Shown piece by piece: positions 5,785 to 10,204 of a stretch of DNA of 10,204 nt. How positions within the stretch are numbered: position 1 is the stretch's first letter; every line of letters begins with the position of its first letter. The notes under the pieces were generated by a model that saw only the letters and a program-made list of their open reading frames with translations, did not search any database and was not told the origin of the DNA. Origin of the DNA: Erysipelotrichaceae bacterium (GTDB lineage: Bacteria; Bacillota_I; Bacilli_A; Erysipelotrichales; Erysipelotrichaceae); contig JAFZQL010000054.1 of assembly GCA_017620435.1 (NCBI GenBank), forward strand, positions 1 to 10,204, in the 5' to 3' direction. The position numbers and the translations under genes are program-made.

Positions 5785-5820
5785 AAACAAAAAACAGGCT
5801 TATGCCTATTTTTTCTCCTT
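5785..5820 (-). promoter_or_regulatory. Hairpin and distant AAGGAG before the MBL-hydrolase start (possible bridged SD)
   Basis: AAGGAG (5820-5815, inside the last codons of rpmG) lies 30 nt before the ATG. The 26 nt between 5814 and 5789 can fold into one 11-bp stem: A6 with T6, a T-G wobble, then AGGC with GCCT around an ATAA loop. With the stem folded, AAGGAG would be only GTTT (4 nt) from the ATG. The same stem with its T run can also act as the rpmG terminator. Which role dominates cannot be told from sequence. Confidence 0.4.
5789..5814 (-). terminator. Probable intrinsic terminator or attenuator of rpmG
   Basis: The stem described for the MBL start has its 5' arm across the rpmG stop codon and its 3' arm ends in TTTTTTGTTT. 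It looks like a compact A-tailed terminator that would limit transcription into the hydrolase gene. Confidence 0.6.
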
Positions 5821-5958
5821 GTGGACAGTCATCTTGTTGCATCTAGGGCAAAACTTCTTGATTTCCATCTTTTCCGGATGTTTCTTCTTATTTCTTGAAC
5901 CGAAGTATGTTTCTTCGCCGCATTCAGAACATTTGAATGTAACAAAATCTCTTGGCAT
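5806..5958 (-). CDS. rpmG: 50S ribosomal protein L33, zinc-binding (C+) type
   Basis: 50 residues, beginning MPRDFVTFKCSECGEETY. Two Cys pairs, C10-x-x-C13 and C37-x-x-C40 (FCPRCNK), form a zinc ribbon, marking the C+ form; C- paralogues used under zinc limitation lack them. The KKKHPEKMEIKKFC stretch is typical. It sits on the 50S subunit near the E site. ATG 5958 follows GGAGGG at a spacing of 8 nt, and a good sigma-A promoter lies just upstream, so rpmG is expressed on its own start. It is followed by a hairpin and the MBL-hydrolase gene. Confidence 0.95.
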   Translation of the reverse strand: MPRDFVTFKCSECGEETYFGSRNKKKHPEKMEIKKFCPRCNKMTVHKEKK

Positions 5959-5986
5959 TTATAGTTCCCTCCATTTACGCTTCATT

Positions 5987-6016
5987 ATTCTAACATAGGT
6001 TATCTTTTATTTTCAA
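5987..6016 (-). promoter_or_regulatory. Sigma-A promoter of rpmG
   Basis: The -35 box TTGAAA (6016-6011), an 18-nt spacer and the -10 box TAGAAT (5992-5987), with a TGn extension (TGT) before the -10. RNA would start near 5980, about 22 nt before the ATG and upstream of GGAGGG. Confidence 0.75.
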
Positions 6017-6043
6017 TCATTTTTAAAATGATGGAAAAACGGA

Positions 6044-7051
6044 TCAGAACAGTTTCTGGCTGTAGGTCGCATTGAGGTGCTGATAGGCCTTTTCGGTCAC
6101 CACTCTGCCTCTTGCGGTACGGTTGATAAATCCGATCTGCAGCAGATAAGGTTCGTTCACATCTTCCAGAGTAACGGTTTCTTCTCCGATCGCACTGGCG
6201 ATCGCATCTACACCGACCGGACCTCCGTTGAATCTTTCGATGATACCTCTCAGATAGCGGATATCCACATCATCCAGACCCAGGGAATCGACTTTCAGTT
6301 TTTCCAGAGCCATCCTGGCGATCTCAACATCGATGATCCCGTCGTTTCTGACCTGGGCGTAGTCCCTGACTCTCCGGAACAGCCTGTTGGCGATTCGCGG
6401 GGTTCCTCTGGATCTCTTGGCGATCTCCTGTACCGCTTCTTCTTCAATGGAACTGTCAAAGACTCTTGACGTTCTGCGCACGATCTGAGCCAGTTCATCC
6501 TGGGAATAGTAGTTCAGCTTGGATGTGATGCCGAAACGGTCTCTTAATGGCGAGGAGATGGCTCCCGCTCTGGTGGTGGCGCCAACCAGAGTGAACGGAG
6601 GCAGTTCCAGTCTGATCGACTTGGATGTCTCTTCCTTGCCTACGACGATATCGATATAGAAGTCTTCCATGGCGGAATACAGCACTTCTTCGACGATCTT
6701 AGGGAGTCGGTGGATCTCGTCGATAAACAGGACATCCCCTACCTGCAGCGAAGACAGGATGGCTGCCAGATCCCCGGTCTTTTCGATGCTTGGACCGGTG
6801 GTCGTCTTGATGTTGGTGCCCATCTCATTGGCCAGGATGTAGGCCATGGTCGTCTTGCCCAGTCCCGGAGGGCCGTAGAGCAGGACATGGTCCAGGGCTT
6901 CATCGCGCATCTTGGTGGCCTTGATGAAAACTTCCAGATTCTCTTTCAGATCTGTCTGCCCCACATACTCACTTAGATACTGAGGCCTCAGACTCGCTTC
7001 ATCGTCATCTCTTTGCCTGTCGGCAGATAATACTTTGTTTTCTTCTTCCAT
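6044..7051 (-). CDS. ruvB: RuvB, Holliday junction branch-migration ATPase
   Basis: 335 residues. The hexameric AAA+ motor drives branch migration of four-way junctions with RuvA during recombinational repair. Walker A is GPPGLGKT (60-67), Walker B LFIDEIH (108-114), sensor 1 GATTR (157-161), an arginine-rich SPLRDRFG segment (167-174), sensor 2 GTPRIANR (216-223) and the C-terminal winged helix GFINRTARGRVVT (307-319). Length is normal. ATG 7051 is 5 nt after the ruvA stop and has no strong SD (only AAAG nearby), so translation is probably coupled to ruvA. The 3' end is followed by an AT palindrome with no T run. RuvC is not in the window, as is usual for Firmicutes, where another resolvase (RecU) serves. 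Confidence 0.98.
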   Translation of the reverse strand: MEEENKVLSADRQRDDDEASLRPQYLSEYVGQTDLKENLEVFIKATKMRDEALDHVLLYGPPGLGKTTMAYILANEMGTNIKTTTGPSIEKTGDLAAILSSLQVGDVLFIDEIHRLPKIVEEVLYSAMEDFYIDIVVGKEETSKSIRLELPPFTLVGATTRAGAISSPLRDRFGITSKLNYYSQDELAQIVRRTSRVFDSSIEEEAVQEIAKRSRGTPRIANRLFRRVRDYAQVRNDGIIDVEIARMALEKLKVDSLGLDDVDIRYLRGIIERFNGGPVGVDAIASAIGEETVTLEDVNEPYLLQIGFINRTARGRVVTEKAYQHLNATYSQKLF

Positions 7052-7056
7052 AATGT

Positions 7057-7611
7057 TTACTTTATGAGCATTGCCAGAGCTTTCTTGATCAGCTCATCGG
7101 TTGAACCGTCTTCGTTTTCCAGTTTTCTTAAAACCGGCTTGATTTCGGCCTGCTTATAGCCGAACTGTTTCAGCGCATCGTTGACATCGTTCAGTTTTTC
7201 GTTGTCGATGATTTCCGTCTCTACCAGCTTGCCTTTCAGATCCAGAATGATCTGGGACGCCGTCTTCTTGCCTACGCCAGGCATTCTTCTCATGAAGTCG
7301 ACATCTCCCGTTTCGATCGCCGTGACGATGGAATCGACGGATGCAGCTGAAAGGATGCCGGAGGCGATCTTCGGACCCAGCCCCTTGACGGAGATCAGCT
7401 TGACAAACAGATCATACTCCTGCAAGGAAAGGAAGCCGTAAAGAGAGATCTCGTCTTCCCTGACATTCTGATAGGTATAGATCGTGATTTCCTTTCCGAC
7501 TTTTAAAGCTTCCGGATGATAGAAACTGATGCGGTATCCTATGCCGTTGACATTGATCAGCACATAATCCAGACCAAATACATGAACGATACCTCTAACA
7601 AAACCAATCAT
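7057..7611 (-). CDS. ruvA: RuvA, Holliday junction DNA-binding subunit
   Basis: 184 residues, slightly shorter than the usual 190-205. The N-terminal OB domain (MIGFVRGIVHVFG...GIGYRISF) is followed by two helix-hairpin-helix motifs, KLISVKGLGPKIASGIL (71-87) and FMRRMPGVGKKTASQIILDL (107-126 region), that grip the junction. A linker leads to the C-terminal domain (ALKQFGYKQAEI..., 146 onward) that contacts RuvB. The family always starts at this MI position, so ATG 7611 is right. It has no SD: the 15 nt before it are AT-rich and contain a TATAAT whose expected RNA start falls on the ATG. An obg terminator lies just upstream. This suggests a leaderless message, or read-through from obg. Confidence 0.97.
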   Translation of the reverse strand: MIGFVRGIVHVFGLDYVLINVNGIGYRISFYHPEALKVGKEITIYTYQNVREDEISLYGFLSLQEYDLFVKLISVKGLGPKIASGILSAASVDSIVTAIETGDVDFMRRMPGVGKKTASQIILDLKGKLVETEIIDNEKLNDVNDALKQFGYKQAEIKPVLRKLENEDGSTDELIKKALAMLIK

Positions 7612-7617
7612 ATTTCA

Positions 7618-7623
7618 ATTATA
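7618..7623 (-). promoter_or_regulatory. Possible -10 box of ruvAB giving a leaderless mRNA
   Basis: A perfect TATAAT on the - strand ends 6 nt before the ruvA ATG. A start 7 nt downstream of the box is exactly the A of the ATG. The -35 position (7641-7646) falls in the obg terminator arm and is poor (GCTTTC), and no TGn extension fits, so the call depends on the lack of any other promoter or SD in the gap. Confidence 0.35.
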
Positions 7624-7633
7624 CATCACAATA

Positions 7634-7661
7634 CATAAAAGAAAGCCGGTTTTACCGGCTT
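7634..7661 (-). terminator. Intrinsic terminator of obg
   Basis: A perfect 8-bp GC-rich stem, AAGCCGGT with ACCGGCTT (arms 7661-7654 and 7650-7643), has a 3-nt AAA loop and is followed on the - strand by TCTTTTATG. It lies 6 nt after the obg stop. Confidence 0.85.
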
Positions 7662-7667
7662 AATGTT

Positions 7668-8942
7668 CTAATCTTCGTCATTGAAATCAAAACTGTAATC
7701 TTCAATGAAGACCTGATCTCCGTTCCGGCAGCCTTTTTCTCTTAAGGCATCATCCAGTTTCATCTTGGATAAAGCCCTGGAGAAACGCAAAACGGAATCG
7801 TCGTCCTTGAAGTTGGTGTTGAGGAAGAGTCTCTGAATCTTGTCTCCTTCCACTCTCCAGACGCCGTTTCCTTCATTGTAGATCTCGAACGGTTTCTCTT
7901 CTTCGTAGGTATAGACGACCTTCTTGCCGGTCTTGTTCGGATCGTAGAGCGGGAACTGCGGCAGTTCCTTCAGCATTTCCGCTGCCCTGTAGAGAACCGG
8001 CTTGAGACCTTCGTTGATCAGGGTCATGGTTTCAAAGACTTCCAGTTCCGGATACTTGTCCCTGAAGCGTTTCAGGTTTTCTTCCGCATTGTCCAGATCC
8101 ATCTTGTTGGCGATGACGATCTGTGGGCGTTCAATGAGATTGCCCGGATACTGTTTCAGTTCTTCGTTGATGACTTCGTAGTCATGGATCGGATCTTCTC
8201 TGCCCATGTCCAGTACGTGCAGGATCAGTCTGCATCTTTCGATGTGTTTCAGGAACTCGTGTCCCAGACCCTTGCCCTGCGAGGCGCCTTCGATGAGTCC
8301 CGGAAGGTCGGCCATAACAAAGGAAGTATCCCCGATCTTGACCATGCCCAGCTGCGGTTTGAGCGTCGTGAACGGATAGTCGGCGATCTCCGGTCTGGCG
8401 TTGGATACGACAGACAGCAGCGTCGACTTGCCTACGGAAGGAAGTCCCACCAGTCCGACATCCGCCAAGAGTTTGAGTTCCACCAGGACGTTTCTTTGCT
8501 GGCCGGGCGTACCTAAAGTCGCATATTCCGGAGCAGAATTTCGCGAAGACTTGAAATGGAAGTTCCCCTTGCCTCCTTTTCCGCCCTGACAGATGACTTC
8601 TTCCGAGTCCAGGGTATTGAGATCAGCTACGATCTCATCACTGTCCAGATCCTTTACGATCGTTCCTAAAGGGACTTTAATCACGACATCATCACTGGAA
8701 GCCCCGAACATGTTGTTGGTCTTGCCGTTTTCCCCGTCTTCCGCCTTGATCTGTTTGTTGAAGCGCAGATCCAGCAGCGTGGACTTGTTGGTATCAACCT
8801 TGAAAATGATCGAACCGCCGTCTCCTCCGTCGCCTCCGGAAGGACCGCCCAGAGGATTGTATTTCTCACGCTTAAAAGCGACAAGCCCGTTGCCGCCGTT
8901 TCCTGCTTTCAGTTTTAACGTTACTTTATCAATAAACTGCAT
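7668..8942 (-). CDS. obg: Obg GTPase (ObgE/CgtA)
   Basis: 424 residues, the usual three-domain Obg. The glycine-rich N-terminal fold spans about 1-158 with NGGNG (14-18) and GGDGGDGGSI (36-45). The G domain has G1 GLPSVGKST (166-174), switch I PFTTLKP (190-196), G3 DLPGLIEGA (212-220) and G4 NKMD (279-282). The OCT domain covers about 345-420. Obg acts in late 50S subunit assembly and in stress and ppGpp signalling. The G5 region reads TMTLINEGL where ISAxTxEGL is common, so the Ser-Ala of G5 is replaced. ATG 8942 is the family start, but there is no SD: the rpmA terminator runs into TTTTTTATTCCT directly before it. Gene order rplU-prp-rpmA-obg is widespread in Firmicutes. Confidence 0.98.
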   Translation of the reverse strand: MQFIDKVTLKLKAGNGGNGLVAFKREKYNPLGGPSGGDGGDGGSIIFKVDTNKSTLLDLRFNKQIKAEDGENGKTNNMFGASSDDVVIKVPLGTIVKDLDSDEIVADLNTLDSEEVICQGGKGGKGNFHFKSSRNSAPEYATLGTPGQQRNVLVELKLLADVGLVGLPSVGKSTLLSVVSNARPEIADYPFTTLKPQLGMVKIGDTSFVMADLPGLIEGASQGKGLGHEFLKHIERCRLILHVLDMGREDPIHDYEVINEELKQYPGNLIERPQIVIANKMDLDNAEENLKRFRDKYPELEVFETMTLINEGLKPVLYRAAEMLKELPQFPLYDPNKTGKKVVYTYEEEKPFEIYNEGNGVWRVEGDKIQRLFLNTNFKDDDSVLRFSRALSKMKLDDALREKGCRNGDQVFIEDYSFDFNDED

Positions 8943-8948
8943 AGGAAT

Positions 8949-8969
8949 AAAAAAGCCCCTGAAGGGCTT
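8949..8969 (-). terminator. Intrinsic terminator between rpmA and obg
   Basis: A 6-bp stem, AAGCCC (8969-8964) with GGGCTT (8958-8953) around a 5-nt loop, is followed by TTTTATT. It lies 13 nt after the rpmA stop and ends 6 nt before the obg ATG. Read-through must supply obg unless a promoter hides in rpmA. Confidence 0.75.
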
Positions 8970-8982
8970 AAAAGATCACTGA

Positions 8983-9267
8983 TTAAGCTGCCGGATAGAC
9001 AGAGACCTTGGTCTTCTTCTTGCCGAGGTGTTCATACTTGACAACACCGTCGATCAGACAGAATAAAGTATCGTCTCCACCCTTCTTGACATTCATTCCA
9101 GGATGAATCTTAGTGCCTCTCTGGCGGTAAATAATAGATCCGGCAGTCGCAAACTGACCGTCTGCCAGCTTCGCGCCTAAACGCTTGGATTCGGAGTCAC
9201 GACCGTTCTTTGTCGAACCTACACCTTTTTTAGAAGCGAAGAACTGAATATCTAATACATATTTCAT
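8983..9267 (-). CDS. rpmA: 50S ribosomal protein L27 with Prp-cleaved N-terminal extension
   Basis: 94 residues. The start MKYVLDIQFFA|SKKGVGSTKNGRDS matches the Firmicutes pre-L27 pattern, in which a short extension ending in QFFA is removed by Prp before Ser-12. The exposed N-terminal arm (SKKGVGST) reaches the peptidyl transferase centre. GRDSESKRLGAKLADGQ and AGSIIYRQRGTKIHPG are family signatures. ATG 9267 has AAAGGAAG at a spacing of 8 nt. It is the third gene of rplU-prp-rpmA, 6 nt after prp, and is closed by a terminator before obg. Confidence 0.97.
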   Translation of the reverse strand: MKYVLDIQFFASKKGVGSTKNGRDSESKRLGAKLADGQFATAGSIIYRQRGTKIHPGMNVKKGGDDTLFCLIDGVVKYEHLGKKKTKVSVYPAA

Positions 9268-9273
9268 GTGTGT

Positions 9274-9579
9274 CTACTTCCTTTCTACTTTTATGAAGTT
9301 TCCATAGGATTCTTCAATCGTTTTCAGCTGTATGATCACCAGTTCGAAGTAATTCTGTACCGTACTTGAACTTGAATGATCCTCAACCGTTATACGATTC
9401 TCACTCTGCCTGATCTCGACGTTTTCCTGAAGCTCATCCAGGGCGTTCATGAAACCAAACAGGATAGAACTGACCGAAGCGCAGATCAGATCCTTGCCGT
9501 ATTCGCCGTATTCCGCATGTCCCTTGACATCCAGCGACAGGTAAGATCCGTCCTTTACTTCGTATTTCGCTTTGATCAT
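9274..9579 (-). CDS. prp: Prp, ribosomal-processing cysteine protease for L27
   Basis: 101 residues, normal length. Prp removes the N-terminal extension of L27 and is essential where studied (S. aureus). The catalytic residues are visible as H21 in GHAEYG and C33 in GKDLICASVS, matching the His22/Cys34 dyad reported for S. aureus Prp. The substrate site QFFA|SKKG is encoded in the next gene, so enzyme and substrate are a matched pair. The ATG overlaps the rplU stop by one base (TAATG), the usual sign of translational coupling, and no strong separate SD is seen. Older annotations call this family YsxB or DUF464. Confidence 0.95.
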   Translation of the reverse strand: MIKAKYEVKDGSYLSLDVKGHAEYGEYGKDLICASVSSILFGFMNALDELQENVEIRQSENRITVEDHSSSSTVQNYFELVIIQLKTIEESYGNFIKVERK

Positions 9580-9887
9580 TAGCCGATCTTTTCGACAGTC
9601 AGTTTGGTGTATGGCTGACGATGACCCTGCTTACGTCTGGTAGAACCGGTTTTCTGTTTGTACTTGAAGATGATGATCTTCTTTCCCTTGCCTTGTTTTT
9701 CTACCTTGCAGGTAACCTTGGCGCCCTCTACATACGGAGTACCTAAAGTCAGACCATTGTTTTCGACTGCTACAACCTTGTCGAACGTGTACTTCTTGCC
9801 TTCTTCGACATCCAGTTTCTCAACATAGATCGTCTGGCCTTCTTCGACTCTCAGCTGCTTGCCGCCGGTTTCAATAATTGCGTACAT
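9579..9887 (-). CDS. rplU: 50S ribosomal protein L21
   Basis: 102 residues. MYAIIETGGKQLRVEEG opens the protein as in nearly all L21, and the C-terminal FKYKQKTGSTRRKQGHRQPYT (about 74-94) is the RNA-binding signature. It binds 23S rRNA on the 50S subunit. ATG 9887 has a very strong TAAGGAGG site 6 nt upstream. It is the first gene of rplU-prp-rpmA, preceded by its own promoter and a roughly 100-nt structured leader that contains a perfect complement of the SD, which points to feedback control of the operon. Confidence 0.98.
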   Translation of the reverse strand: MYAIIETGGKQLRVEEGQTIYVEKLDVEEGKKYTFDKVVAVENNGLTLGTPYVEGAKVTCKVEKQGKGKKIIIFKYKQKTGSTRRKQGHRQPYTKLTVEKIG

Positions 9888-9893
9888 TATTAA

Positions 9894-9901
9894 CCTCCTT
9901 A
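9894..9901 (-). promoter_or_regulatory. rplU Shine-Dalgarno, complementary to an upstream leader segment
   Basis: TAAGGAGG on the - strand, 6 nt before the rplU ATG. It is a perfect 8-nt complement of CCTCCTTA at 9980-9973 in the same leader, so the two could pair and block ribosome entry. Confidence 0.6.
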
Positions 9902-9989
9902 ATTTAGATTCAGACTCGCCATGAAGGTGGCTCTCGCACTTGAAACCTTTTCTGAGCGGTTATAATCCCCTCTAAGGAGGGACTACAAC
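9902..9989 (-). ncRNA. L21 (rplU) leader RNA
   Basis: Between the predicted RNA start and the rplU SD lies a structured leader. The first hairpin is CCCTC with GAGGG around CTTA (about 9981-9968). A second stem is GCCA with TGGC around CCTTCA (about 9936-9923), embedded in a GCGAGAG...GGCGAGTC context that resembles the Firmicutes ribosomal protein L21 leader as I remember it. Position directly ahead of rplU supports this. The 3' part is AT-rich and open up to the SD. Exact borders and structure need a covariance model. Confidence 0.6.
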
Positions 9990-9995
9990 GTAAAT

Positions 9996-10024
9996 ATCAT
10001 AACAAATCTGAAAATCAATTTCAA
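9996..10024 (-). promoter_or_regulatory. Sigma-A promoter of the rplU-prp-rpmA operon
   Basis: The -35 box TTGAAA (10024-10019), a 17-nt spacer and the -10 box TATGAT (10001-9996), with a TGn extension (TGT) before the -10. RNA would start near 9989, giving a leader of about 102 nt. Confidence 0.8.
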
Positions 10025-10040
10025 TAAGAATCTTTTTATA

Positions 10041-10204
10041 TTAGAACTCTTTATTCAGATAGATTTTTCTGGAGATCCGGTAGGATCCATACAGCATGCC
10101 AAGCAAGGCAGCCAGAGCCAGATAAAGACCGTATTTTTCCAGGAAGAGGATCATGGATGCGGTGACCTGGATCCGGAAGATCTTGCTTAAAAGGATGATG
10201 ATGC
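10041..10204 (-). CDS. C-terminal tail of a membrane protein (partial, 5' end outside window)
   Basis: An open frame enters from the right edge and ends at TAA (10043-10041), giving 53 full codons. A hydrophobic segment, YGLYLALAALLGMLYG, would form a last membrane helix and is followed by a basic cytoplasmic tail (SYRISRKIYLNKEF). The start of the visible part (IIILLSKIF) may belong to another helix. This layout is seen at the end of ABC-2 type permeases, but the piece is too short to name. It lies just upstream of the rplU promoter on the same strand, with no clear terminator in between. Confidence 0.6.
   Translation of the reverse strand, partial: IIILLSKIFRIQVTASMILFLEKYGLYLALAALLGMLYGSYRISRKIYLNKEF

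Noticed and set aside
6016..6032. Perfect AT palindrome (8-bp arms, 1-nt centre) after ruvB
   Set aside because: It is all but GC-free, its tight centre would open in RNA, and no T run follows on the - strand, so I do not call it a terminator. It may still slow transcription.
8184..8516. 110-codon open frame on the + strand opposite obg
   Set aside because: It is a shadow of obg, which carries all GTPase motifs, with no independent start signals.
1..10204. Search for CRISPR, tRNA, insertion sequences or phage remnants
   Set aside because: By eye I saw no direct-repeat arrays, tRNA cloverleafs, transposase motifs or terminal inverted repeats. Composition looks even through the window.

Overview
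The window reads as chromosomal core DNA of a low-GC-type Firmicute. An Erysipelotrichia-like or Mollicutes-related lineage is my best guess. The reasons are strong AGGAGG-type ribosome binding sites, a seven-gene comG competence-pilus operon, an L27 with the Firmicutes N-terminal extension next to its protease Prp, an L21 leader, and an EF-P whose tip loop resembles the Mollicutes type. No mobile element, CRISPR array, tRNA or rRNA is visible.

Layout. Positions 1-1054 (+ strand) hold the tail of an unidentified gene and then trxB. A bidirectional terminator near 1053-1080 separates trxB from everything else, which is all on the - strand. Reading the - strand 5' to 3' (high to low coordinates): the tail of a membrane protein (10204-10041); a promoter and L21 leader; rplU-prp-rpmA; a terminator; obg; a terminator; ruvA-ruvB; a promoter and rpmG; a hairpin; an MBL-fold hydrolase (yqgX-like); a terminator; comGA-GB-GC-GD-GE-GF-GG; and efp.

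How the genes work together. rplU and rpmA make two neighbouring 50S proteins, and Prp trims the L27 N-terminus. Obg helps late 50S assembly. RuvAB is the Holliday-junction branch-migration motor. L33 is another 50S protein. The com genes encode the assembly ATPase (GA), membrane platform (GB), major pseudopilin (GC) and minor pseudopilins or accessory proteins (GD-GG) of the DNA-uptake pilus. The com coding regions from GC to GG form a nested chain of overlaps. EF-P follows with its own possible -10 box.

I see no clearly new multi-gene system; the gene content is conventional. The points worth a second look are regulatory or in fine detail. EF-P lacks the usual tip lysine. A sigma-H-like promoter is the only candidate promoter for comG. 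comGF and comGG overlap by about 116 nt. Minor pilins have lost the conserved Glu+5. Three genes (MBL hydrolase, ruvA, obg) sit directly behind hairpins and have no normal Shine-Dalgarno (SD) sequence; in one a hairpin could bridge a distant SD, and in another a -10 box implies a leaderless mRNA. The L21 leader carries an 8-nt perfect anti-SD.
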